This document shows positions 40,684-48,809 of a stretch of DNA of 64,000 nt, in pieces. This DNA is from Gordonia sp. PDNC005 (GTDB taxonomy: Bacteria > Actinomycetota > Actinomycetes > Mycobacteriales > Mycobacteriaceae), in the NCBI RefSeq assembly GCF_016919385.1, contig NZ_CP070351.1, positions 2,852,001-2,916,000 on the forward strand, written 5' to 3'. Under the pieces are notes generated by a model. It made no database searches. It was not told where the DNA came from and saw only the letters and a list, made by a program, of their open reading frames with translations. Within the stretch, counting starts at the first letter, position 1. Every line of letters starts with the position of its first letter. The position numbers and the translations under genes were made by a program.

Positions 40684-40954
40684 ATGCGATGGCGTGCGTG
40701 TGTCCAACGTCCATCAGGACGTTAGACACCGAGGGCTGAACAGGCGCCTCGTGGGCGATGAAGAGTTTCTCCCAGGGCCGCTCGAGGCGCGCAGCGATCG
40801 AGATCGCCAGATCCTCGGTGATGTTCTTGAGCTGCCCGGTTTCGAGCTTGTAGATCGTGGTGTGAGTTCGGCGGACCAAGAATGCGAGCTCGCGTTGTGT
40901 GAGGCGCTTCTCTTTCCGCGCCCGCCTGAGATCGGCGGGATCTCGGACTTCCAT
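40682..40954 (-). CDS. Cro/C1-type HTH regulator
   Basis: The product is 90 aa from ATG 40954 with AAGGAA upstream; an in-frame ATG at 41005 would add 17 basic residues. The helix-turn-helix is complete (DLRRARKEKRLTQRELAFLV, then RRTHTTIYKLETGQLKNI). The gene is divergent from the 748-aa HTH gene, with a promoter and repeated operator-like motifs between. The 3' end encodes the inverted repeat at 40700-40729. It is probably the Cro-like or excision-control partner in the lytic switch. Confidence 0.82.
   Translation of the reverse strand: MEVRDPADLRRARKEKRLTQRELAFLVRRTHTTIYKLETGQLKNITEDLAISIAARLERPWEKLFIAHEAPVQPSVSNVLMDVGHTHAIA
40700..40729. promoter_or_regulatory. 13-bp inverted repeat, candidate repressor operator
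   Basis: GTGTCCAACGTCC (40700-40712) is mirrored by GGACGTTAGACAC (40717-40729) around ATCA with one mismatch. The right arm recurs as GGATGCTAGACACC at 41038-41051, over the -10 of the regulator promoter. It lies inside the 3' end of the Cro-like gene. Confidence 0.5.
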
Positions 40955-41020
40955 CCAGCATTCCTTCTTTCGAGGTGGGGTGCGTCTTGCGGTTCTCATC
41001 TTCAACCTCCGGGTTCCGTT

Positions 41021-41094
41021 CTGTCAACTGTCACATTGGATGCTAGACACCTTGTTGCCAGCCTGTCAACCGTCAAACAATCCACGTGACGTGG
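41021..41094. promoter_or_regulatory. Divergent immunity-switch control region: promoter and operator repeats
   Basis: On the - strand, TTGACA (41064-41069) and TAGCAT (41040-41045) are spaced 18 bp, a good sigma-A promoter for the Cro-like gene. CTGTCAAC[C/T]GTCA occurs twice as a direct repeat (41021-41033 and 41063-41075), 42 bp or four helical turns apart. A perfect palindrome CCACGT-G-ACGTGG lies at 41082-41094, nearer the + strand gene. The -10 overlaps the GGATGCTAGACACC motif shared with 40717-40730. Confidence 0.55.
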
Positions 41095-41171
41095 GACGAT
41101 TGAATCTGTAGTTTCCGAGTGGCGTTTCCGCAGGCTGGAACAACAATTGCAACAGAGGTGACGATCTAGTC

Positions 41172-43418
41172 GTGAACGAGACAACGCTCCAGGACCTCCT
41201 GCTGAAGGCGCGTGACGCTGGCATGAGCTATCGGGCGATGGAGGAGAAAGTCGAGCGGGCAGAACGACGCAACCCGCGCGGAATGAAGATCAGCCGCGCG
41301 ACAGCGAACAACATCGTTCTTGGTCGCCAGCGCTCCCCCGTGACCGACGAAGTGATCCGGGCAGTCGCCTGCATCGCAGACGTCCCCGAGCATGTCGCGT
41401 TCACCGCCGCCGGCCGCCGCACGAACGGATCCCCGTTCGCCGACGAACTTCCTGCCGGTGTCGACGACCTCGACCCGCGTGAACGACGTGTCGCATTGGA
41501 CTTGCTCCGTGTGCTCATCGCTCAGCGCCAGGAGCTGAACCAGCATGCCGCTGAACCTGCCGATGACACCGCCGATCCGCCGACGGCCCCGCGAGCACAG
41601 GGCACCGAAAACCAGAAGATCGTAATGGACCTCCCGCTGGACGTGGCGCGGCAACGAGTCGCAGGCCACCTGGCAACGCGATTCGACGTCAACACGCGCG
41701 ATCTGATTACGGCTTTCGTCGCCTACGACCTTGCATCTACCACGCTCGCAGACCTCGCCGGAGCACCCGGAAGTGGACAGTTCCAACCGATGATGCTGTG
41801 GTCTATCGGACAGATCCGCCTCCCCGAGACGGAGCAGAAGAAACTGCTCAAGTTCTGGTCCAAACGTACGAACCTGCAGCATCTGGACCCAGTAAGCTCC
41901 GAGATCTTCGCCAGCGCGCTGGCCGGAAACGTCCCCGCCGAGGTCCCCCACCTGAGCCCCGCCGACCGGTTCGAGATCCAGACCGCAGAAGGGATCCTTC
42001 AACGGCGGCTTCGACCGGAACCGCCAGCCAATCTCGAGTTGATCGCAACGGCTGGACAACGTCTGCGGCGCCCGGATTCAACCGCGGCTGATGCCGCCCG
42101 CGTGGCAATCAGCCTGCACGACCAGTTCGGGGTCGACCCAGTCCTCGCCTTCGAGTACGTCGTCGAATCATTCGACGGAACGACGCTCGACCATATGCTC
42201 GACAAACCGGACTCGACTTTCAACCGGTACGTCGGATGGAAACTCGGGTACCTCACACCCGTGTCAGAGGAGGAACGTCAGCAGTTCGAATCCGCTGACG
42301 CAGAGAAGGACTTCCAACGGGACCAAGTCCTTCTGCAGGGCCTCACGGACGGTGGGATTGCCGGTGCGCGCGCGACCTCGGACGACTGGCCCCTCTGGGA
42401 TCCGAACAAAAAGACCCCGTACAAAAGCGGCATCGACTGGACGAACCGGACGCTCACTCTGTCGTCAATCGCTGGGCACTACACCGTCGGTGACTTGCTC
42501 GACGAAGTCGCAGGCATGTCCGACCAGGAGTTGGCGGAGGTGGCGCGACCCGGCACATGGATCGACGCCTACCTTGCGGACGTCAGGCCCGAGCTAATCA
42601 ACCGCGATTACAACGTGTCCAACCCCGGCGTCGACCCGGCGCTGTGGGACAAGTTCATCGACAGCGTCGCTGAGTACGACGAGTCGGTTCGACGATGGAA
42701 CATTGCCAATGCCGCTGCCGGCGACGTTCACGCCGGCGTTATCCGGATGCTCACGAACGTCGTGATCGTCTCAGACCGTCTCAACAGGGTCATCGACTAC
42801 GCTCAGGAACTCGAGCCAGTTGGGGCCCTAGTCGGTTGGTTCGAGCCCCACTTCGGAGCGGCATGGGAGGCGATCGCATCCTTTGACCATCCAGACCTCG
42901 ACGTCGATCGAGCTTTCATCGACGCAGCATTGCGAAGTGTGCGCAGCACGGAGGAGCGGCTATTCGGGATCCGTTCTGTTCTCACTGCAGCCGCTGATCT
43001 AGTCGCGGCCACCGACGCGATCCATGCATACGACCACGAAGTCTGGGCCAGCGGAACAGTCGACTACGTCAAGTACGCGGACCTGTCCGAGCACGTCATA
43101 GCAGCGGCGCTCCCCACAATCGCCGACCAGCACGGTCGCGGGCTCGCCAACGACGTCGTCGACCGCCTGCAATCATCCCTCGACGTGCTAAACGGAGCAG
43201 ACGACGTCGACCCGCGGGTTGCGAAAACCATCGCAAGGCTTGAGAAAGTCATCGAGGTCGCAAAGGAAGCGGCAGCCGGACTCGACTCAACTGACGTCCA
43301 AGGCGACTACGCGCTGGTCGCCCGTACCCGCGATCCGCGGTTCCAGCCGCAGGACCCCGACGCATACCGGACTCCGGACCTACCGCCGGACGACGACGGC
43401 CCCGAGTTCGGTGCCTGA
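41172..43418 (+). CDS. Large HTH protein, immunity-repressor-like N-terminus with unknown 590-aa C-terminus
   Basis: The product is 748 aa from GTG. Residues about 5-75 form a helix-turn-helix like actinophage immunity repressors (LLLKARDAGMSYRAMEEKVE, then KISRATANNIVLGRQRSPVT, then AVACIADVPEHVAFTAAGRR). The LDPRERRVALDLLRVLIAQ segment that usually ends such repressors at about 130 aa follows. Here the frame continues through a Pro/Thr-rich linker (about 135-155) into a long, mostly helical region (about 160-715) without known motifs, ending in a Pro/Asp tail. It is divergent from the Cro-like gene and followed by two unknown genes and an ImmA-like protease gene. It may be a repressor joined to an effector or sensor. 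Confidence 0.65.
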   Translation: MNETTLQDLLLKARDAGMSYRAMEEKVERAERRNPRGMKISRATANNIVLGRQRSPVTDEVIRAVACIADVPEHVAFTAAGRRTNGSPFADELPAGVDDLDPRERRVALDLLRVLIAQRQELNQHAAEPADDTADPPTAPRAQGTENQKIVMDLPLDVARQRVAGHLATRFDVNTRDLITAFVAYDLASTTLADLAGAPGSGQFQPMMLWSIGQIRLPETEQKKLLKFWSKRTNLQHLDPVSSEIFASALAGNVPAEVPHLSPADRFEIQTAEGILQRRLRPEPPANLELIATAGQRLRRPDSTAADAARVAISLHDQFGVDPVLAFEYVVESFDGTTLDHMLDKPDSTFNRYVGWKLGYLTPVSEEERQQFESADAEKDFQRDQVLLQGLTDGGIAGARATSDDWPLWDPNKKTPYKSGIDWTNRTLTLSSIAGHYTVGDLLDEVAGMSDQELAEVARPGTWIDAYLADVRPELINRDYNVSNPGVDPALWDKFIDSVAEYDESVRRWNIANAAAGDVHAGVIRMLTNVVIVSDRLNRVIDYAQELEPVGALVGWFEPHFGAAWEAIASFDHPDLDVDRAFIDAALRSVRSTEERLFGIRSVLTAAADLVAATDAIHAYDHEVWASGTVDYVKYADLSEHVIAAALPTIADQHGRGLANDVVDRLQSSLDVLNGADDVDPRVAKTIARLEKVIEVAKEAAAGLDSTDVQGDYALVARTRDPRFQPQDPDAYRTPDLPPDDDGPEFGA

Positions 43419-43454
43419 CGACTCCCTCCCCATCCAGCAAGGAGCCCTTCCTTT

Positions 43455-44468
43455 ATGGCAAACAGCTATGGCTATCGCCTGTACAAGTTCGAGATCTACA
43501 AGGGGAACGCCCGAAAGCCGCACCCCATGTACATCGAGAATGACAAAGGCGTCGACTGGTGGTACCGCGAGCACCTTGAAGTTGCTGCGCAGCCCTTCGT
43601 CGACCGGGCGGTTCACGGGATGCCGCCGCTTCTCAACGGTAATGACCGGAGTCAGGACCTTGACGAGGTTCCAGTCTTCCAACTCGTGTCTGTGGCACTG
43701 CGGGGAACCAACCTGTACGGCACAATCCGCCACGGCCGCCCCGGCGGGTACGATCTCGCACTCCCGAAGCCATCACTGGGCGGCGAGGCCACCCCAATCG
43801 ACATCAGCGATCATTCCCCAACCCGGGAGTACCGATTTGTGGTCTACTTCCCGACCGTTGGCGATGAGGCTGTCCTCGCCGTCGAGGCAGTGTCAGGAGC
43901 CTGCCCCGTCCGCTACCTGACGAACTGGGCTCGCCGATGGTCGCAGCTCCACGGCGAGGACCATCCGGTCGACGGTGCGTCTGGGCCGTGGTTTAAGCCG
44001 ACAGCCCACGCACTCGGGGACCCTCGCCAAATGACCCAGTTCATCGAGAAGAGCACACTTCTCGAGGTCGTCCTCGTGGCAGGCGGCCGGGGGAGGTCAC
44101 GACTGCGTCGAGACGAAGCTTTCCGCGTGACGAGCACACTGGACGTCCAGGGGAAAGAGTCCGCACTGCGGAAGCTTGAAGGGGCGATCGTGGCAAAGAA
44201 GTCAGATGAGGAGATGGCTGCCGAACTCGCGGCGATGCTCGGCCGAGAGGTCGCAGATATCGACCTCGACGACGGATGGATTGTCCTAGACACGGAGTAC
44301 GGTAGACAGCAGGTCAGCCCCAGTCGCATCCCCGACGTGTTCACCTACCCGATTGCTGAACAACGACCGAGTGACCCTACATTCCACCGTGAGATTGCGG
44401 CGAAGGCTGCCACCCTCGCCAGTCACCAGCTGAATAGCACATTCGACTTCACCAACACCGACGAATAG
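43455..44468 (+). CDS. Unknown protein, second gene of the HTH operon
   Basis: The product is 337 aa from ATG with AAGGAGCCC upstream. The first 230 residues are beta-rich (YGYRLYKFEIYKGNARKP, FQLVSVALRGTNLYGTIRHG, YRFVVYFPTVGDEAVLAVEA), followed by a helical part (EEMAAELAAMLGREVADIDL) and a C-terminal HREIAAKAATLASHQLN. No catalytic motif or family recognised. It lies 36 bp after the 748-aa gene and 13 bp before a membrane protein gene. The gene set and location in the lysogenically expressed region suggest an exclusion or defence role. Confidence 0.6.
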   Translation: MANSYGYRLYKFEIYKGNARKPHPMYIENDKGVDWWYREHLEVAAQPFVDRAVHGMPPLLNGNDRSQDLDEVPVFQLVSVALRGTNLYGTIRHGRPGGYDLALPKPSLGGEATPIDISDHSPTREYRFVVYFPTVGDEAVLAVEAVSGACPVRYLTNWARRWSQLHGEDHPVDGASGPWFKPTAHALGDPRQMTQFIEKSTLLEVVLVAGGRGRSRLRRDEAFRVTSTLDVQGKESALRKLEGAIVAKKSDEEMAAELAAMLGREVADIDLDDGWIVLDTEYGRQQVSPSRIPDVFTYPIAEQRPSDPTFHREIAAKAATLASHQLNSTFDFTNTDE

Positions 44469-44481
44469 AAAGGCCGGGCCG

Positions 44482-45045
44482 ATGACAGACCGATTCAACC
44501 TGAGGCCCCTGTTCGCCGGTCACTGGAAGACGCTCTCGATCGATCAACATGACGAAGAGGAGTCAACCAAACCGGATTGGCTGGCCCGGATCGGTCTACT
44601 TCTGCCTGCAGTGACTGTCGGCCTAGTGATGTGGTGCAACGAGGGACGCTTAGCGAACCCCGGAGCCATCCTCGCTGGTGCATCGCTCATGTCCGGAACA
44701 CTTCTCGCGGTGTTTGCTCAGATAGCGAGCCTCCGCTTGAAGCTAGCTGATCGATTTGAGCGCGGATACAAAGGGGCAGACGCAGACAAAGACGCCCTCG
44801 ACGAGAGTGTCTCCCACATCCTGTTCGCAGCACTGCTCACGTTCGTGTCCGCCGCCGTCATCACTATCGCGCTATCGATGGCGCCACCGGAGAGCAGGGC
44901 GATCACGGGGTTCCCTGCAGCTCTGGCGGGAGCATTGCTGAGCTACGTCCTGCTTCTGATCCTGATGCTGCTCCCGCGACTGCTGTATGCCTACAACAGA
45001 GTGAACAAGGTTCGAAGTCAACTCAACGGCTTCTACAAGGAATAA
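44482..45045 (+). CDS. Four-helix membrane protein, third gene of the HTH operon
   Basis: The product is 187 aa. Four hydrophobic segments are visible: about 38-56 (IGLLLPAVTVGLVMW), 65-86 (GAILAGASLMSGTLLAVFAQ), 112-133 (ILFAALLTFVSAAVITIAL) and 145-170 (FPAALAGALLSYVLLLILML). A charged cytoplasmic hairpin lies between segments 2 and 3 (RLKLADRFERGYKGADADKD). The arrangement is like small effector membrane proteins of abortive-infection systems, but identity is not established. Confidence 0.65.
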   Translation: MTDRFNLRPLFAGHWKTLSIDQHDEEESTKPDWLARIGLLLPAVTVGLVMWCNEGRLANPGAILAGASLMSGTLLAVFAQIASLRLKLADRFERGYKGADADKDALDESVSHILFAALLTFVSAAVITIALSMAPPESRAITGFPAALAGALLSYVLLLILMLLPRLLYAYNRVNKVRSQLNGFYKE

Positions 45046-45083
45046 CACTCACTTGTCAGACCTGCCCGATATGGTCCGGGCGC

Positions 45084-45536
45084 ATGAAGCTCTGGCACCC
45101 GTGGCGGTGGCTCCGTGATCACCATGCCGACGTAGACGTCACGTACACTCCGCTCTGCCACGGTCGGATGGCCGAACTCGACGGCGCCAGGATCCGCTTG
45201 GAGTCCAGACTCACACAGGCGGAGCGGCGGTGCAGCCTCACCCACGAGCTTGTCCACATCGAACGCCGAGGCCGTGAACACCCGGACCCCGACGTCGAGG
45301 AACAGATCGTCGAACTCGAGTCAGCGCGACGACTGATCACCGTCGACCAACTCGCCGACGCATTCCGATGGCTCCGCTCCCCTGACCTCGCGGATCTCGC
45401 CGAACACCTATGGGTGGACGAGCCGACCGCGCAGTGCCGCATGGACCACCTCGATCCACTCGAAGTTGCACAGATCGAGGCCGCATGCGACGGCGACTGG
45501 TCGTGGATCCGCCCCGACGTCGCGCGCGGTGCTTGA
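45084..45536 (+). CDS. ImmA/IrrE-family metallopeptidase-like protein
   Basis: The product is 150 aa. The zinc-protease motif H-E-L-V-H-I-E (residues about 54-60, in CSLTHELVHIERRG) follows a short beta region. A basic tryptophan-rich start (KLWHPWRWLRDHH) is typical of actinophage members next to the integrase. ImmA-type proteases cleave phage repressors to trigger induction. The gene converges on the integrase with 25 bp between stops. Confidence 0.82.
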   Translation: MKLWHPWRWLRDHHADVDVTYTPLCHGRMAELDGARIRLESRLTQAERRCSLTHELVHIERRGREHPDPDVEEQIVELESARRLITVDQLADAFRWLRSPDLADLAEHLWVDEPTAQCRMDHLDPLEVAQIEAACDGDWSWIRPDVARGA

Positions 45537-45561
45537 CCGGTCTTCAGCCAACGATGATGCG

Positions 45562-46989
45562 CTATGAGGTTTGCGCAGGCCGCCAATCGGCACTTCGGCG
45601 ACGGCGCGATCGAGGTAATGGCGCATCGTCAGGACTAGTGCCGTGCCACCAGATCTGAACCGTGTCCGGATCGAAGTGCTTGCCGCGGACGTTCTTGAAC
45701 AGTCGAACCTCAGCGAGGGCGTCGATGATCGCGCGCCGCATCATCAGCCCGCTGTCGAGATACGCCTGCCCAGGGTCCGGCGCCGACAGGGCCGCCGACA
45801 GGGCGGCCGTCGACTTCGTGCCACCGATCCGAGACTCCACCTCCGCGAGCTGAGCACGGAGACGCTCGACCTTCGCGCGGTGCAGGCGGCCGTCGATCTC
45901 GTCTGCCATGTACTCCTCGTCCACGGCCGCGATCCGACCGCGTAGCCGCGTCGACTCCGCGACCAACGGAGCTGAGTCAGGCGCGGCGTCGGCTAGGAGA
46001 TCGATCGCGTCGTCGCGACGAAGCCGGGCGGCGATCACCACGTTCACGTACTCATCAATGACCGTACGGAGACGCGAGACATGCCCAGTGCACTGATACG
46101 AGCGGCCGGACTTCGACGCGACCCGGTAACCGCACTCCCCGCAGATATAGAGACCGCTCCCCTGGTAGCGCCGTGCGACCGGCACAGAGCGTGCCCGACG
46201 CTCCGGAGCGTTGATGATGGCGGACGCTCGGTCGAAGTCGACGCCGTCGATCAGCGGCTCCCATTGCGCCTCCACGCCGTCGAGGACTTCACCGTTCAGC
46301 GACACCCTCGCCGCATACAGCGGGTTCACCAGGATCGACCGGACCGACGCCGGGTGCCACGCCTTCGCGCCGCGGGTCGGCACACCGTCACGGTCGAGGC
46401 GGCGCGCGATGCCCGTTACCGTCTCCCCCGCTATGAACTCCCGGAAGATGCGGCGGACGACGTCCGCCTCCTCCGGAAGGATGTCACCGCCCTGCGTGTA
46501 GCCCGTCGGGCGCGGACCTTTCCGCCGCCACATCCCAGCGTTCGCACGTTGAATCTCCGCGCGCTTCTGCCGCGCTGACTTCCGTTCGATCTCACCGCGG
46601 GCGACGGCCGCCTTGATGCGCGCGTACATGCGCCCGCCGTCGGTTGTGAGGTCCGCTTCACCGTTCGATGTGACGATCGCCAGTCCTCGTGTCTCGGCGC
46701 GGTCGATCCAGTCTTCGAGCTGTCGCGGCTGTCGGGTGAGGCGGTCGAGGTCCCAGCAGACGAGCGCGTCGAACAGTCCGGCGTCGTAGGCGGCGAGTAG
46801 CCCGTCGTATCCTGGCCGGCGCACGGTGGAGTCGGACGCGGTGACGGAGTTGTCGGACCAGACACCTGCGACGTCCCAACCTCGTGCGGCGATGATCGCT
46901 CGGGCGTCCTCTTCCTGACGCTTCACGCCGAGGCTGTGGCCTGCAGCGTCTAGGCTGATTCGGGTGTAGATCGCGGCGCGGGTTGTCAC
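45562..46989 (-). CDS. int: Large serine recombinase (phage integrase)
   Basis: The product is 475 aa from GTG. The N-terminal resolvase domain carries the catalytic serine in AAIYTRISLD (Ser about 12), VCWDLDRLTRQPRQLEDWID and the helix E region. The recombinase domain follows (RPTGYTQGGDILPEEADVVR, RRLDRDGVPTRGAKAWHPAS). A zinc ribbon (CGECGYRVASKSGRSYQC, about 280-300) and a long coiled coil (AAVDEEYMADEIDGRLHRAK) complete the domain set. The length fits the family. The start codon is 32 bp from the attR core. It catalyses attP x attB integration; excision needs a directionality factor, not identified here. Confidence 0.95.
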   Translation of the reverse strand: MTTRAAIYTRISLDAAGHSLGVKRQEEDARAIIAARGWDVAGVWSDNSVTASDSTVRRPGYDGLLAAYDAGLFDALVCWDLDRLTRQPRQLEDWIDRAETRGLAIVTSNGEADLTTDGGRMYARIKAAVARGEIERKSARQKRAEIQRANAGMWRRKGPRPTGYTQGGDILPEEADVVRRIFREFIAGETVTGIARRLDRDGVPTRGAKAWHPASVRSILVNPLYAARVSLNGEVLDGVEAQWEPLIDGVDFDRASAIINAPERRARSVPVARRYQGSGLYICGECGYRVASKSGRSYQCTGHVSRLRTVIDEYVNVVIAARLRRDDAIDLLADAAPDSAPLVAESTRLRGRIAAVDEEYMADEIDGRLHRAKVERLRAQLAEVESRIGGTKSTAALSAALSAPDPGQAYLDSGLMMRRAIIDALAEVRLFKNVRGKHFDPDTVQIWWHGTSPDDAPLPRSRRRRSADWRPAQTS

Positions 46990-47018
46990 CGTCGGAGCAT
47001 AGCTGTTTGTGTTGCTAC

Positions 47019-47420
47019 ATGGGAATGTCGAACAGTTCCATGCGCGGTGTCCTCGATCTCGCGGACGCGATCGTGCTGGTCAGCTCGCCCGCGTTGGACG
47101 GGGCTCGCAGCGCAGGCGCCACCCTCGATTGGCTGCACGGGCACGGCTACGGGCACCTGATTCCGCGCTGTGTCGTCGTGTTGAGCTCGGCGCGACCCGG
47201 GTCGTCGTCGATCGACATCGGCAATCTCATGCAGCACTTCTTGACGCGGTGTCGGGCTGTGCACGCCGTCGCGTACGACGATCACCTCGCCGAGGGCGCC
47301 GACGTCGATCTCGACCTTCTCGGCAAGGCGGCGAAGCGGTCGTTCGTGGAACTCGCGGCGACGATCGCCGACGACTTCGGCGGGACGACCCTCCGACGAC
47401 GACCGCCGTTCGAGGGCTGA
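47019..47420 (+). pseudogene. MinD/ParA-like ATPase, 3' part, separated by the prophage
   Basis: This encodes the C-terminal half of the ATPase begun at the left edge: MSNSSMRGVLDLADAIVLVS, then RSAGATLDWLHGHGYGHLIP, then conserved VVLSSARPGSSSIDIGNLMQ and DLDLLGKAAKRSFVELAATI. It is in the same frame as the left part when joined at the core. In-frame ATGs at 47019 and 47025 could allow separate translation, but the fragment lacks the P-loop. It converges with the NADH dehydrogenase gene (12 bp between stops). Confidence 0.88.
47022..47028 (+). other. attR core, GGAATGT
   Basis: This is the right junction of the prophage. To the left is phage DNA ending GTTGCTACATG; to the right the host ATPase frame resumes with TCGAACAGTTCC. 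The inferred attB is GACTGCGGTACC-GGAATGT-C and onward; the inferred attP is GTTGCTACATG-GGAATGT-TT and onward. A partial dyad (TGTT…ATG / CAT…AACA) flanks the core in attP. Confidence 0.85.
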
Positions 47421-47432
47421 CCCGGGATCGGA

Positions 47433-48686
47433 TCAGGCGGCGGAGCGGTCGTCCACCTCGGTCGAGGCGACGGGGACAACCTGCTCGAATCCGGGGCGCG
47501 CCCGTCCGACGAACGACTTGAACCACGAGGCGACGGCGGCCGCCTGGTTGCGGAATCCCACCAGGTAATACAGGTGGACGCCGAGCCAGGTGATCCAGCC
47601 GAGGGCGCCCGTCAGAGTGACTCCGAACGGCGCGTCGACAACTGCGTTGTGCCTGTTGACAACGGCCATGCTGCCCTTGTCGAGATACACGAACTCGGCG
47701 CCCGCCGGCTTCTTGCCGCGGATCACGTCGGCGACGAACCGGCCCTGCTGCATGGCGACCGGGCTCTGACCCGGGTACCCCTTGAGGCTTGTCATGTCGC
47801 CGATCGCGAACACGTCCGCGCGATCACCCACGGTCAGGTCGTTGTTGACGAGGAGTCGTCCGGCCCGGTCGGTCGCGCACCCGGTCGCCTCGGCGATCAC
47901 CTTCGCCAAGCCTGTCGCTTGAACACCCGCCGACCAGACGACGGTCCGCGACTCCAGGACGCGCTCGTCGTCGCCGTTGCGTAGCGTCACCCGGCCGTCG
48001 CTTATGTCGGTGACGACAGTCCCGGTGAGGACTTCGACACCGGACTTCTCGAGGGTCCGGCGAGCGAATGTCGACAGTTTCCCGCCGTACACCGGAAGGA
48101 CGTCGTCGGCCCCTTCTACGAGGTACACCTTCGCGGGCACGTCGGTGAAGTGTCTGGTGCTCAACTCACGGATCTGACCCGCGATCTCAACACCGGTCGC
48201 ACCGGCGCCGACCACCACGTAGGTGTGTGCGTCGACATCGCCTACGGGCTGCGCGAAGCATTCCAACAGGTGAGCGCGCAGGCTGACGGCGTCGTCGAGG
48301 GTCTTGAGCGAGAAAGTCCGGTCCGCCCATTCATCGTGCCCGAAGTAGCCCTGGGCCACTCCCGCGGCCGCGACCAGGCTGCGGTAGCGGATCTGCTCGA
48401 CTCCGGTGTCGGTGCGATAGGTGATCACCTTGTTCTCGGCGTCGACGTCGGTCACATGTCCGCGGACCACCGAGACGCTCTGGCGACTCGCGAGGACATC
48501 TGCAATGCTCGGGGCGATCTCCTCCGATTCGAGGACTCCGGTGGCGACCTGGTACAGAAGCGGCTGAAAGAGGTGCTCGTCGGTCGCCGAGATCAGCACG
48601 GTCTCGATCTTCGACTTCGCGAGCCGCTTGGCGGCGGCGAGTCCGCCGAATCCGGAACCGATGACAACGACGTCCGTGGTGCGCAT
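47433..48686 (-). CDS. ndh: Type II NADH dehydrogenase
   Basis: The product is 417 aa from ATG 48686 (AGGAG eight bases upstream). An FAD-binding GxGxxG (VVVIGSGFGGLAAAKRLAKS, residues 5-24), the NAD-binding TYVVVGAGATGVEIAGQIRE (about 165), and the C-terminal FAIGDMTSLKGYPGQSPVAMQQG (about 290) are all present. A C-terminal amphipathic segment (ITWLGVHLYYLVGFRNQAAA) anchors it to the membrane. It oxidises NADH and passes electrons to menaquinone. It is divergent from a LysR gene that may control it. Confidence 0.9.
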   Translation of the reverse strand: MRTTDVVVIGSGFGGLAAAKRLAKSKIETVLISATDEHLFQPLLYQVATGVLESEEIAPSIADVLASRQSVSVVRGHVTDVDAENKVITYRTDTGVEQIRYRSLVAAAGVAQGYFGHDEWADRTFSLKTLDDAVSLRAHLLECFAQPVGDVDAHTYVVVGAGATGVEIAGQIRELSTRHFTDVPAKVYLVEGADDVLPVYGGKLSTFARRTLEKSGVEVLTGTVVTDISDGRVTLRNGDDERVLESRTVVWSAGVQATGLAKVIAEATGCATDRAGRLLVNNDLTVGDRADVFAIGDMTSLKGYPGQSPVAMQQGRFVADVIRGKKPAGAEFVYLDKGSMAVVNRHNAVVDAPFGVTLTGALGWITWLGVHLYYLVGFRNQAAAVASWFKSFVGRARPGFEQVVPVASTEVDDRSAA

Positions 48687-48809
48687 TTCCCTCACTCCTG
48701 AGCAGATGAACCTTCTACAACCAGAGTGCTAGAACCCTCACACATCAACAAGCTCGTCGAACAGGCGATACCTTCTGGTTTCAATCTGCTTTGTTCATAC
48801 AATGGCGGA

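Larger units (their letters stand above)
387..47028. mobile_element. Complete prophage (serine-integrase siphovirus type), about 46.6 kb
   Basis: The element lies between two copies of GGAATGT (387-393 and 47022-47028). A serine integrase sits beside the right copy. It carries a full set of terminase, portal, capsid, tail, lysis, replication, recombination and immunity genes, with no frameshift seen in any core gene. It interrupts a MinD/ParA-like ATPase gene: the reading frame stops making sense at 393 and resumes at 47028. Late and early genes run on the - strand; lysogeny and cargo genes run mostly on the + strand. The order terminase-portal-MuF-scaffold-capsid-tail-lysis is that of long-tailed actinobacteriophages. 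The tape measure, tail chaperones and major tail protein indicate a siphovirus. Confidence 0.95.

Noticed and set aside
41021..41075. Resemblance of CTGTCAAC repeats to cluster A mycobacteriophage stoperators
   Set aside because: Only CTGTCAA is shared. The rest of the 13-bp consensus is absent, and copies cluster at one promoter instead of being spread through the genome.
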